Below are positions 53,650 through 61,458 of a stretch of DNA of 64,000 nucleotides, in pieces. The stretch lies in NCBI GenBank assembly GCA_001464455.1, contig LNEI01000027.1, forward strand, positions 62,001-126,000, in the 5' to 3' direction. The notes under the pieces were generated by a model. It made no database searches. It was not told where the DNA came from and saw only the letters and a program-made list of their open reading frames with translations. The stretch's first letter is position 1. Every line of letters begins with the position of its first letter. This DNA comes from Acidobacteria bacterium Ga0077534. GTDB lineage: Bacteria > Acidobacteriota > Blastocatellia > Pyrinomonadales > Pyrinomonadaceae. The position numbers and the translations under genes were made by a program.

Positions 53650-54056
53650 AGGTACTTGTTGACACTTCTGTCTGGTCGCTTGCCCTTCGTCGTTCCAAAG
53701 AGCACGAGCATCCTGTGACTCTTCTCTTAAAAAGCCTCGTCGGCGATGGTCGAGCCGCAATGTTTGGCCCGATCCGGCAGGAGATCTTGTCGGGGATCAA
53801 ATCAAAAGAGCAATTCATCTCTTTGCGAGATCACCTTAAAGCTTTTCCGGATATAGTTTTAACGACGGAAGATTATGAGGAAGCAGCTCGCTTCTTTAAT
53901 CTTTGCCGCGCGAACGGCATCCAGGGTTCGAACACGGACTTTCTGATCTGCGCAACCGCGTCACGTCGTGACATGCCAATACTTACGACCGATAAAGACT
54001 TCGCAGAATTTGCGAAAGTACTACCGATCGAGATCTATCCTGAGGAAGGCAGATGA
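53646..54056 (+). CDS. vapC: VapC toxin, PIN-domain ribonuclease
   Basis: 136 residues. PIN acids: D6 (KVLVDTSVWSLALR), E in RQEILSGI, D in NTDFLICATA and D in LTTDKDFAEF. It overlaps vapB by 4 bases and the next gene by 4 bases (ATGA), so a metabolic enzyme is translationally coupled to the toxin. Confidence 0.92.
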   Translation: MKVLVDTSVWSLALRRSKEHEHPVTLLLKSLVGDGRAAMFGPIRQEILSGIKSKEQFISLRDHLKAFPDIVLTTEDYEEAARFFNLCRANGIQGSNTDFLICATASRRDMPILTTDKDFAEFAKVLPIEIYPEEGR

Positions 54057-55180
54057 ATAGATCGCTGAAAGAAATTAAGACCCCCTCACTTATTCTCGAA
54101 CTTGGCCGGGTGCGTTCGAATGCCGCTCGAATCAAAAATGTTGCGCATAGTAACAAAACGCGACTCCGCCCGCATATCAAGACCCACAAATGCATCCAGG
54201 TCGCTCGTATTCAGACCGAGGGGTTTGATGGGGCGATAACGGTTTCGACTTTGGCTGAGGCTAGAGCTTTTGCGGCGAATGGGTTCAGTGATATCACTTA
54301 CGCGGTGCCGATCGAGCCCGGCAAATTCTCGACGGCGAGTGAGATCTTTCGGAGCGGTGTAAAGCTGAATTTGCTGACCGACGATCTCGCGACCGCGAAG
54401 GCTTTGGACGAAGCCGCGGGAACGGCGGGAACCCCGTTCGATGTTTTTGTAAAGATCGACTGCGGGACGCATCGCGTCGGTGTCGAACCGGACTCGGAAA
54501 TGGCGATCATGATCCCGCGTTTCATTTCGGACGCGAAAAATATCAATTTTGCCGGAATTCTCACTCATGCCGGGCATTCGTACGATGCAAAAACAGTCGA
54601 AGAGATCAAGGCGGTCGCACGACATGAGCGGGACGTTATGGTCGAGCACGCCGCGAAATTGAGGGGCATGGGTATCGAAGTTCCGACCGTCAGTATCGGC
54701 TCGACGCCGACGATGAATCACATCGACCACCTCGAGGGTATAGACGAGATCCGGCCCGGAAATTACATATTTTTCGACAATTTTCAGGCAACGCTCGGAA
54801 GCTGTTCGTTCGAAGACACAGCCCTGACCGTACTTTCAGCAGTCATTCATCGCGACATCACCCACAGAAAGATCGTCATCGACGCGGGCGGCATCGCGAT
54901 GTCAAAGGACCGCGGACCAGTCGGGCTTGATCCGACTTGCGGCTACGGGCGCGTCCTCGATCTTGAGGGTAACGACACCGGAATGCGGCTGACGTCGCTA
55001 TCGCAGGAACACGGCGTCATTACCGATGAAGATGATGGGTGGCTCAATAAGTTAAAGGTCGGCGACCGATTGCGAATCCTTGCCAATCATTCCTGCATGA
55101 CCGCGGCTCAGCATACTCATTATAATGTGTTGGAAAACGGCGAGATCGTTGATCGCTGGGAAATACACAGAGGCTGGTAA
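54053..55180 (+). CDS. D-threonine aldolase-like PLP enzyme (DSD1 family)
   Basis: 375 residues. Alanine-racemase-type barrel with the PLP lysine K43 in LRPHIKTHKCIQVA. The C-terminal metal-binding domain has the Zn ligands in LANHSCMTAAQHTHYNV (His and Cys). Members split D-threonine (or D-serine) to glycine and an aldehyde, or act as D-serine dehydratase. It is the fourth gene in the VapBC unit with a 4-base overlap, and DinB follows 3 bases later. Confidence 0.88.
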   Translation: MNRSLKEIKTPSLILELGRVRSNAARIKNVAHSNKTRLRPHIKTHKCIQVARIQTEGFDGAITVSTLAEARAFAANGFSDITYAVPIEPGKFSTASEIFRSGVKLNLLTDDLATAKALDEAAGTAGTPFDVFVKIDCGTHRVGVEPDSEMAIMIPRFISDAKNINFAGILTHAGHSYDAKTVEEIKAVARHERDVMVEHAAKLRGMGIEVPTVSIGSTPTMNHIDHLEGIDEIRPGNYIFFDNFQATLGSCSFEDTALTVLSAVIHRDITHRKIVIDAGGIAMSKDRGPVGLDPTCGYGRVLDLEGNDTGMRLTSLSQEHGVITDEDDGWLNKLKVGDRLRILANHSCMTAAQHTHYNVLENGEIVDRWEIHRGW

Positions 55181-55183
55181 GAA

Positions 55184-55675
55184 ATGATCAAAGAGATCCT
55201 TTTGCAGCAGTATGATCGCTGCTATAACGAAAATGGCTGGTTTGTCGCGGCAAGGAATGCTATCGAGGGACTAAACGTCGAACAAGCCGCGTGGAAGCCG
55301 GTTGACGATGTCAATTGCATCTGGGAAACGCTCTCACATCTGACCTACTATAACCACGCTTATTTGCAGCGTTTTCAGGGTGTAGCCTATGAATACGACG
55401 TCTCGTCGAATGACGAAACGTTCAGTACCGGCGAATACGACGAATCCCATTGGCAGGCCGATGTGGATAGATTCGACGCCGTTATGAAAGACTGGCGTGA
55501 GCTAATAGCAACTGCCGACGAGAGCAAATTTGCCGAGCGGGTCTCGGATGAAAACCCTGCATCATGGGCAGAGTTGATCGCAAACGTGAACGCGCACAAC
55601 GCTTATCACGCCGGCCAAATTTTGCTGCTGCGAAAGATGCAGGGCAGTTGGGACCGCGAAAAGGGTGTTTCTTAA
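55184..55675 (+). CDS. DinB-superfamily protein
   Basis: 163 residues. Start 3 bases after the previous stop. DinB fold: LLQQYDRCYNENGWFVAARNAIEGL, ETLSHLTYYNHAYLQRF and NAHNAYHAGQILLLRKMQG, with His residues placed as in the metal-binding members. Substrate unknown. It converges with the cystatin-like gene, the stops overlapping by 4 bases. Confidence 0.85.
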   Translation: MIKEILLQQYDRCYNENGWFVAARNAIEGLNVEQAAWKPVDDVNCIWETLSHLTYYNHAYLQRFQGVAYEYDVSSNDETFSTGEYDESHWQADVDRFDAVMKDWRELIATADESKFAERVSDENPASWAELIANVNAHNAYHAGQILLLRKMQGSWDREKGVS

Positions 55676-56064
55676 CCGTCCTCTTCTTCCTCGCCACAGT
55701 CGGACGCTTCGTAGCTCAAGAGTTTGTAGTTTCCCTTTGGATCGACGTTTACCACGACCTTGACGAACACCTCAGCTTCGTCCTGTCCTTCCGCACCGGG
55801 ATCGCTGACTTTGAGGCACATTCGGTAATTCGTGCCCGCTACGACCTGCCGCTCGGCTTTGATGACCGATATGAACTCGAGCTCTTTATCGGTCCGCTTC
55901 CCCTCGGTCGAGGCCGCGAACCGAGCCGCCTTGAGTACGACTGCGTCCGTTTTCGACATTTCCTTAAATCCGCCGAGAACCGGCCGGCCCTGCGCCGATA
56001 CTTCGCTAACGGCAAACAAGGCGAATAACGCGATCGCAAAAAATACGATAGTTTCTTTTTTCAT
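55672..56064 (-). CDS. Secreted cystatin-like protein
   Basis: 130 residues from ATG 56064, supported by GGAG 6 bases upstream. The signal peptide is KKETIVFFAIALFALFAVSEVSAQ. The mature part resembles a type-1/plant cystatin: a Gly near the start (VLGGFKEM), a long helix, the inhibitory loop RQVVAGTNYRMCLKV (the QxVxG motif of cystatins), and later strands. Cystatins inhibit papain-like cysteine proteases. The tail is very acidic (GEEEEDG). A rare type in bacteria; inhibition is inferred, not shown. Confidence 0.7.
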   Translation of the reverse strand: MKKETIVFFAIALFALFAVSEVSAQGRPVLGGFKEMSKTDAVVLKAARFAASTEGKRTDKELEFISVIKAERQVVAGTNYRMCLKVSDPGAEGQDEAEVFVKVVVNVDPKGNYKLLSYEASDCGEEEEDG

Positions 56065-56101
56065 ACTCTTCTCCATAAGATCAGTAAAAAGTTCTAAGTT
56101 T

Positions 56102-57283
56102 CTAGCGAAATAAGACTCGGGCCGCGTCACGCAATTTACGAAGCGGATCCTGGTCACGCGTCGCATTTGCAGGCGGGATAACGTTTGTGTTGAAGACGAG
56201 TATCGACCCGCGCTTCTTCGCCGGGTCGAGATCGATATAGCTTACAAAGCCATTTTGGTCACCGCTGTGGCCAATGTGGGTCTTTGATAATCGTTCATCG
56301 ATGAAGAACGTCAGGCCGATGTGCGTCGTAAAGCCGAGATTTCCATTCGCATCCGCGTCGGTCGGCAGCTGCGGCCGCCACATTTCCTCGAGCGATGAGC
56401 GTTTAAGGATGCCGTCATGCTTCTCTTTTGAAGCGGCGTCGCCCATAAGAAAGCGCAGATACTTAGCCATATCCGAGACGGGAGAATTCAGCCCGCCATT
56501 CGAAACCGTGATCCCGGTATTCGCGTCAAACCGCCCTTCGGTGCGTTTGCCATTTTCGATGTAGTACGAATGCGAGCGATGCTTCAGCAGGTGGTATGGC
56601 GTGGCGTCGAAATATGTTCGATGCATTTCGAGGGGCTTAAGAATGTTCTTGTCGATGTAGACCTCGTAGTCATCACCGGTTAGCTTTTCAATGATGCGGC
56701 CGAGAAATATTATCCCTGGATTTGAATAGCTAAATTTGCTACCGGGCTTGAACAATATCTCGGTAAACGGCAACATCGCGACGATCTGCGAATATTCGGT
56801 CGGTTCAAATGGTTCCCACGCTTTGCCCTTGTCCCACGGCCAAGTACTTCCTCGGAATCCCGCCGAGTGGGTCAGCAGATGCCTTATCGTAATCTCGCTC
56901 ATCTCACCGAACGGATTATGAACTGCCGCGAGTTCCGGGAGATATTTGATGACGGGATCGTCGAGTTTCAAAAGCCCTCTGTCACGGAGCTGCATGATCG
57001 CGATACCTGTAAACGGCTTTGTATTCGAAGCCCAGTGATAGATCGTGCTGTCATCAACGATCTGGTTCTTCTCTGCATTAGCGAGACCGTGTCTCACGTC
57101 GGCTGCGACCTTGCCATCCACCAAAAACAAAAAACTGCTGCCGACTATGCCAGATCGCTTTAACTCGGCCTGGTAGAGCCCGTTGAAGTCATCGAGTTGC
57201 TTTTGGGTCTGTGAGCTCATTGTAATTACACATGCGAAAACAAGCATAAGGACACTGGTCGCAAAGGCTCGTATTCTACACAT
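56102..57283 (-). CDS. Beta-lactamase-fold serine hydrolase
   Basis: About 393 residues from ATG 57283; a GTG at 57304 is possible. N-terminal signal helix (FATSVLMLVFACVITMSS). Class C-like catalytic residues: SxxK as ASNTKPFTGIA, YxN as FSYSNPGIIF, and a final HIGHSGD. Family S12-like hydrolases act on D-amino-acid peptides or esters; true beta-lactamase activity is not implied. It acts outside the cytoplasm. Confidence 0.85.
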   Translation of the reverse strand: MCRIRAFATSVLMLVFACVITMSSQTQKQLDDFNGLYQAELKRSGIVGSSFLFLVDGKVAADVRHGLANAEKNQIVDDSTIYHWASNTKPFTGIAIMQLRDRGLLKLDDPVIKYLPELAAVHNPFGEMSEITIRHLLTHSAGFRGSTWPWDKGKAWEPFEPTEYSQIVAMLPFTEILFKPGSKFSYSNPGIIFLGRIIEKLTGDDYEVYIDKNILKPLEMHRTYFDATPYHLLKHRSHSYYIENGKRTEGRFDANTGITVSNGGLNSPVSDMAKYLRFLMGDAASKEKHDGILKRSSLEEMWRPQLPTDADANGNLGFTTHIGLTFFIDERLSKTHIGHSGDQNGFVSYIDLDPAKKRGSILVFNTNVIPPANATRDQDPLRKLRDAARVLFR

Positions 57284-57372
57284 CGATAAGGATACCTCGG
57301 TCACTAGAATGAACCTGAAAATGATAGTTACGAACGCATGGAATTACAAGCCAAAAATCAGATAATCAAAAA

Positions 57373-57408
57373 GGCACGAGACGAACCCACCTGAGTTCGC
57401 TTCGTGCC
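57373..57408 (-). terminator. Rho-independent terminator of msrB
   Basis: Read on the minus strand, GGCACGAAGCGAAC (57408-57395) pairs with GTTCGTCTCGTGCC (57386-57373) in 12 of 14 positions and is followed by TTTTTGATT. It lies 26 bases after the msrB stop at 57434. Confidence 0.75.
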
Positions 57409-57433
57409 GTTGTAGAGCGATCTAGTTGTTCTT

Positions 57434-58003
57434 TTACTTTGTCTGCTTGAACCGGAGGGCTGCGGAATTGATGCAATAGCGAAGCCCGGTTGGTTCAGGC
57501 CCGTCGTCGAATACGTGGCCGAGATGTCCGCCGCATCGTGCACATTCGATCTCGGTACGTTCTTCTTCGGGAAGAGACTTGTCCGGCTTCTCCGTCACGT
57601 TCTTCTTATAGATCGGCTGATAGAAGGCAGGCCAGCCCGTGTCGCTGTCGTACTTATGGGCGGAAGAGAAAACAGCCAGACCGCAGGCGGCACAGTGATA
57701 AGTGCCTTTCTTTTTGTTATTGAGGAGCGAACCTGTGTACGACCGTTCAGTTCCTTCTTTGCGGAGAATGTAAAACTCGGTCTCCGAGAGGAGCTTTTTC
57801 CATTCAGCGTCCGTTCGGATCAGTTGAACTCCGTCAAATTCCCCTTCGACAAAGGTTATATCGCGAACGGTCTTTGTAGTCGGCGTTCTTTCTGGAATCG
57901 GGCCGCCGACCGCGGCGGAAATTTTAGAGCTGGTTAGCGAGCCGAAGCCGAGGATTCCCGCGGCTACGATAAGTGCAGTAAAAACGGCGATTATTGATCT
58001 CAT
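57434..58003 (-). CDS. msrB: Exported methionine-R-sulfoxide reductase MsrB
   Basis: 189 residues with an N-terminal membrane or signal segment (AVFTALIVAAGILGFGSLTS), so probably periplasmic. The MsrB domain has two zinc CxxC knuckles (CAACG, CARCGGHLGHVFDDGP) and the catalytic Cys in GLRYCINSAALRF. It repairs methionine R-sulfoxide in exported proteins. The catalytic residue is a normal Cys codon, not the UGA some MsrB genes use, which matters because SelB is present. Confidence 0.93.
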   Translation of the reverse strand: MRSIIAVFTALIVAAGILGFGSLTSSKISAAVGGPIPERTPTTKTVRDITFVEGEFDGVQLIRTDAEWKKLLSETEFYILRKEGTERSYTGSLLNNKKKGTYHCAACGLAVFSSAHKYDSDTGWPAFYQPIYKKNVTEKPDKSLPEEERTEIECARCGGHLGHVFDDGPEPTGLRYCINSAALRFKQTK

Positions 58004-58129
58004 AAGGCCCCCACATTGAAATGCTGGAAATGAGCCTCACTATTCCCTTCGCAGAATGGTGAGAATGAAGATTATAAATGAATCTGAGAAAGAGAAAGAG
58101 TGGTGGGCGAGCGAAAAGTGAGGGGTCGT

Positions 58130-58222
58130 CCGATGATCGAGGGTCTTCCCATCCGTTTGCCTTCGTACCCCTCCAGAAACGCGGCTCTCGGAAACCTTGA
58201 AAATTGTGCCCTCGATCATCGG
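58130..58222. repeat. Widely spaced 14-bp inverted repeat
   Basis: CCGATGATCGAGGG (58130-58143) is exactly the reverse complement of 58209-58222. The spacer is 65 bases. It lies between msrB and the fasciclin gene and may be the terminator of the latter or a small mobile repeat. No gene is seen in 58004-58237. Confidence 0.5.
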
Positions 58223-58237
58223 GCGAAAAAATGCCTA

Positions 58238-58813
58238 CTAGTTTGGAAGAACGACCGAGTCGATCACGTGGATGACGCCGTTTGATTGCTTAACGTCAGC
58301 GATCGTGACCGTCGACCTTCCGCCTTTCTCATCTGTAAGAATAACCGAGCTACCTTCGAGGCTCGCCGTGAGCTTGCCGCCCGCAACGGTTGTGAGTTCA
58401 GCTTTGCCGTTACCCTTCTTGATCGCGCCCAGAACGTCTTTGGCCATGAACTTGCCCGCCACAACGTGGTAGGTAAGGATCTTGGTGAGCGTACCCTTGT
58501 TTTCAGGCTTGAGCAGCGTTTCGACAGTTCCTGCCGGCAGCTTTTCAAATGCACTGTTGACCGGTGCGAAGACCGTGAACGGGCCTTTGCTCGAAAGTGT
58601 TTCGACGAGACCGGCAGCCTTGACAGCGGCAACGAGCGTGGTATGGTCAGCCGAATTGACGGCGTTCTCGACGATGTTCTTTTCCTTGTACATCGCGGCT
58701 CCGCCGACCATTGGGTTATCCGACTTCTTGTCAGCCTTCATCTGGGCCGAAACTGTTGTTGATCCAAATCCGACGCCGAGCGTAAGAACGATTAGTGCGA
58801 TTATTGATTTCAT
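58238..58813 (-). CDS. Secreted fasciclin-domain protein (copy 1)
   Basis: 191 residues. Signal peptide (MKSIIALIVLTLGVGFGSTTVSAQ). One FAS1 domain with both conserved blocks: GPFTVFAPVNSAFEKLPAGTVETLL and the ILTYHVVAGKFMAKDVL, ending NGVIHVIDSVVLPN. FAS1 proteins are adhesion-type extracellular proteins. It is a close paralogue of the next fasciclin gene, sharing long identical runs in the FAS1 core. Confidence 0.9.
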   Translation of the reverse strand: MKSIIALIVLTLGVGFGSTTVSAQMKADKKSDNPMVGGAAMYKEKNIVENAVNSADHTTLVAAVKAAGLVETLSSKGPFTVFAPVNSAFEKLPAGTVETLLKPENKGTLTKILTYHVVAGKFMAKDVLGAIKKGNGKAELTTVAGGKLTASLEGSSVILTDEKGGRSTVTIADVKQSNGVIHVIDSVVLPN

Positions 58814-58965
58814 AATTTATTTCCCCTTGGTCTTTTTGACGCTAGAAATTTGTGTAAAAGGCCTGATAACCTGCTTGGCTACGAATTCGCGGTTGCCGCA
58901 AATTCAGATTCAAGGCTTATTCCTAAAGCTCATCAGAATTTTGTTCAACCTCGATCGTCGAAGAG

Positions 58966-58994
58966 AACGGCCGTATCTTATCGAGACGGCCGTT
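58966..58994 (-). terminator. Hairpin between the two fasciclin genes
   Basis: AACGGCCGT (58966-58974) pairs with ACGGCCGTT (58986-58994). It lies 28 bases after the stop of the upstream fasciclin gene. No T-run follows, so the terminator role is tentative. Confidence 0.5.
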
Positions 58995-59022
58995 CATCAG
59001 AATAACGACCTTGTCGGCTAAC

Positions 59023-59547
59023 CTAGTTAGGCAGAACCACCGTGTCGATAACGTGGATCACACCGTTGCTTCCCTTGAGGTCTACAGCAGTAATAGTTGA
59101 CTTACCACCTTTCTCATCCGTCAGAACGACGTTCTTGCCATCCAATGACGCAACGAGTTTGCCGCCGGAAACAGTGGTCAACTCTACCTTGCCGTTGCCC
59201 TTCTTGATCGCTGCGGCCACTGCCTTGGAATCTAACTTTCCTGCGACCACGTGATACGTGAGGATCTTTGCGAGCGTTGCTTTGTTCTCCGGCTTGAGGA
59301 GCGTTGCAACCGTTCCTGCAGGCAGTTTGTCAAATGCACCGTTAACTGGAGCGAAAACCGTAAACGGCCCCGCACCCTGAAGCGTAGTGACGAGGTCGGC
59401 TGCCTTAACGGCTGCAACCAACGTCGTATGATCCGGCGAACCAACTGCGATATCTACGATCGACTTTTCCTGTGCCGAAACAGCCGACGAGCCAACAAAA
59501 ACGCTAAGTGCTAAAACAACTAGTCCAAAAAATGATTTCATATTCAT
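59023..59547 (-). CDS. Secreted fasciclin-domain protein (copy 2)
   Basis: 174 residues from ATG 59547, preceded by GGGAG 5 bases upstream. The longer upstream frame is not protein-like. Signal peptide (FFGLVVLALSVFVGSSAVSAQ). FAS1 domain as in copy 1, without that copy's extra segment between the signal and the domain. The two genes are a tandem duplication. Confidence 0.9.
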   Translation of the reverse strand: MNMKSFFGLVVLALSVFVGSSAVSAQEKSIVDIAVGSPDHTTLVAAVKAADLVTTLQGAGPFTVFAPVNGAFDKLPAGTVATLLKPENKATLAKILTYHVVAGKLDSKAVAAAIKKGNGKVELTTVSGGKLVASLDGKNVVLTDEKGGKSTITAVDLKGSNGVIHVIDTVVLPN

Positions 59548-59683
59548 ACTTCTCCCTTGATCTTTTGAAAATTTAGAAAAGGTTGTTAAGTTCCTTTGCC
59601 TCTTTTTTCGCGGTGGGCAAAAGTTTAGATTCAATTTTTTTTCTGAAGCTTTCAGCTGGGGTGCGAAAGAACGTGTGTGATGG

Positions 59684-60229
59684 TCATTCGTCGCTGACAC
59701 CCTCATCAAAGCGGATTTGCGTAAGGTCGGACATTTTTTCGCGGATAAGATCAAAGCCAAATCCCTGGCGGGCTAGGAAGGCGTAGAATTTTTGCGTGTC
59801 TTCGCGTGTATCGGGTTTGCCCTTTAGACGAAGGCGTTTTGCGATCGCCTTATCGATCTGGTCAGACTCGGGTATTTCATCAAAGGCCTCGGCGATCGCA
59901 TTATCGACCACATCGCGGTCCAGCCTCTTGTTTGCCATAGCTTGCTGCAGGCGGCGTTTGCCTTGGGGCCTTTGGCGTAGTTTTGAGAAAGCGACCTCGC
60001 GGGCGTACTGCTCGTCGTCGAGATATTTATAACCCTTGAGTTTTTCGATCACCTCGTCAACGATCGCGGCGTCTGTCCACGGCTTTTCCAGAAGGCGTTC
60101 GCGAAGTTCCCGAACGGAGCGAGCTTTTGCGGCTAGCAGATTGCCGGCTCGCTTCATCGTCCTTTCACGTGAACGCTCGGTTATCACACGCTCCTCGTCC
60201 TTTATTGGTTGGCGTCGCCGCTGTCGCAT
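59684..60229 (-). CDS. recX: RecX-family regulatory protein
   Basis: 181 residues from ATG 60229; the longer upstream reading crosses a repeat A copy and is rejected. Three-helix repeats typical of RecX (ARSVRELRERLLEKPWTDAAIVDEVIEKLKGYKYLDDEQYAREVA), then two further repeats. RecX usually damps RecA filaments. recA is not in the window. Confidence 0.85.
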   Translation of the reverse strand: MRQRRRQPIKDEERVITERSRERTMKRAGNLLAAKARSVRELRERLLEKPWTDAAIVDEVIEKLKGYKYLDDEQYAREVAFSKLRQRPQGKRRLQQAMANKRLDRDVVDNAIAEAFDEIPESDQIDKAIAKRLRLKGKPDTREDTQKFYAFLARQGFGFDLIREKMSDLTQIRFDEGVSDE

Positions 60230-60286
60230 AGAGGATATTTTGGTGCAGAACCCAGCAAGGAGCAAGGATCTAATGCGAAAGCCGGG

Positions 60287-60417
60287 TGCAGAAGCCCGCA
60301 CGAAGTAAGGGCTCTTGTAACAATCATTCAATATCAGTAAGCAAAAAACCGGCAGCGTCTGTTTACATCTATCGCCGTGAACTGTGAGAGAGCCCTTACT
60401 TCGTGCGGGCTTCTGCA
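60287..60417. repeat. Repeat family A, perfect palindromic copy
   Basis: Arms 60287-60315 and 60389-60417 are exact reverse complements over 29 bases, with a 73-base spacer. The core is CCCGCACGAAGTAAGGGCT. Read in one frame the left arm gives AEARTK-stop, as in DUF2071 at 48835. A similar single-arm word occurs at 60243-60250. Confidence 0.95.
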
Positions 60418-60454
60418 ATTAACGCTTCTGCGAGGCATCGCTTAGACTTAGACC

Positions 60455-61357
60455 GTGAACGGAATATTGATCATAGACAAGCCATCTGGCATTACGTCAC
60501 ACGACGTTGTGTACAAGGTTCGGCGCATTCTGAAGACAAAACGCGTTGGCCACACCGGAACGCTCGACCCATTTGCGACGGGTGTCATGGTTGTTCTCGT
60601 AGGTCAGGCGACGCGGTTAGCTCAGTTTCTGGACAAAGACGAGAAGGAATATAAGGCGACTGTCAGGTTTGGGTTTGAGACAGATACGGGCGATCTGACA
60701 GGAAGCCCCACGACCCAAGTCTCAGGTCACACGAGGATCAGTATCGATGATGTCGCCGCGACCCTTGACAGTTTTCGCGGCCGGATCGAACAGGTTCCGC
60801 CGATGTATTCGGCAAAAAAGGTTGATGGTAAAAAGCTTTATGAGCTCGCACGGAAAGGTGAAACGATCGAGCGACAGCCGGTTTCTGTCAACATATCAAA
60901 ACTCGAGATCGGTGAGAAGCCCACGCAGAACGATCTGGAACCTGGAACTTGGGAGTTGGGACTGACAGTCGCCTGTTCGGCAGGAACATACATCCGAACA
61001 CTTGCCGAAGGCATAGGTAGAAAGATCGGAGTCGGGGCCCATTTGACCGAACTTCGGCGGACTGCGGCCGGGAAGTTTAGCATCACGGAAGCGGTCACCC
61101 TCGAACATCTGGCGGCAAAGGACGATCCAGTGCAAACGCTCATTCCTATGGAAACTGCCGTGCTGCATCTTCCCAAGATCGTTCTGAACGAGGAGCGGGC
61201 CGCGAAAACACGGAACGGGCTTTCGACGCGGGTTTTTGAAACGGGATTTACCGACGGCGAGCCGATAAGGATGCTCGACGAAGGCGAAAAGCTCATCGCC
61301 ATAGGATATTTCAACGCGGCTGAAAATGTTGTTCAGCCAAAGGTGGTTTTGGTATAG
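60455..61357 (+). CDS. truB: tRNA pseudouridine-55 synthase
   Basis: 300 residues, GTG start at 60455. Family signature ILIIDKPSGITSHDVVYKVRR, with the catalytic Asp in HTGTLDPFATGVMVVLVG. It makes pseudouridine 55 in the T loop of tRNAs. The C-terminal PUA-like part is normal. It begins directly after repeat A. Confidence 0.95.
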   Translation: MNGILIIDKPSGITSHDVVYKVRRILKTKRVGHTGTLDPFATGVMVVLVGQATRLAQFLDKDEKEYKATVRFGFETDTGDLTGSPTTQVSGHTRISIDDVAATLDSFRGRIEQVPPMYSAKKVDGKKLYELARKGETIERQPVSVNISKLEIGEKPTQNDLEPGTWELGLTVACSAGTYIRTLAEGIGRKIGVGAHLTELRRTAAGKFSITEAVTLEHLAAKDDPVQTLIPMETAVLHLPKIVLNEERAAKTRNGLSTRVFETGFTDGEPIRMLDEGEKLIAIGYFNAAENVVQPKVVLV

Positions 61358-61367
61358 ACTGCATCTA

Positions 61368-61449
61368 TGCAGAAGCCTCGCGTGTTCAGGCATGGACGTT
61401 TTCTGACCACCTTGAGCGTATCGCCCTTGCTTACGCGCGGGCTTGTGCA
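61368..61449. repeat. Repeat family A, decayed copy
   Basis: Left word TGCAGAAGCCTCGCGTG (61368-61384) and right word CTTACGCGCGGGCTTGTGCA (61430-61449) keep the family ends but have drifted from the perfect copy at 60287-60417. It lies between truB and the hydrolase gene. Confidence 0.65.
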
Positions 61450-61458
61450 AGAGAAAAG

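Noticed and set aside
57434-58003. MsrB as a selenoprotein
   Set aside because: The catalytic codon encodes Cys (RYCINS); no in-frame UGA.
59548-59760. Upstream extension of fasciclin copy 2
   Set aside because: No signal peptide at that end; clean GGGAG and signal at 59547.
60230-60418. Upstream extension of RecX
   Set aside because: It would translate repeat A; the RecX homology begins after 60229.
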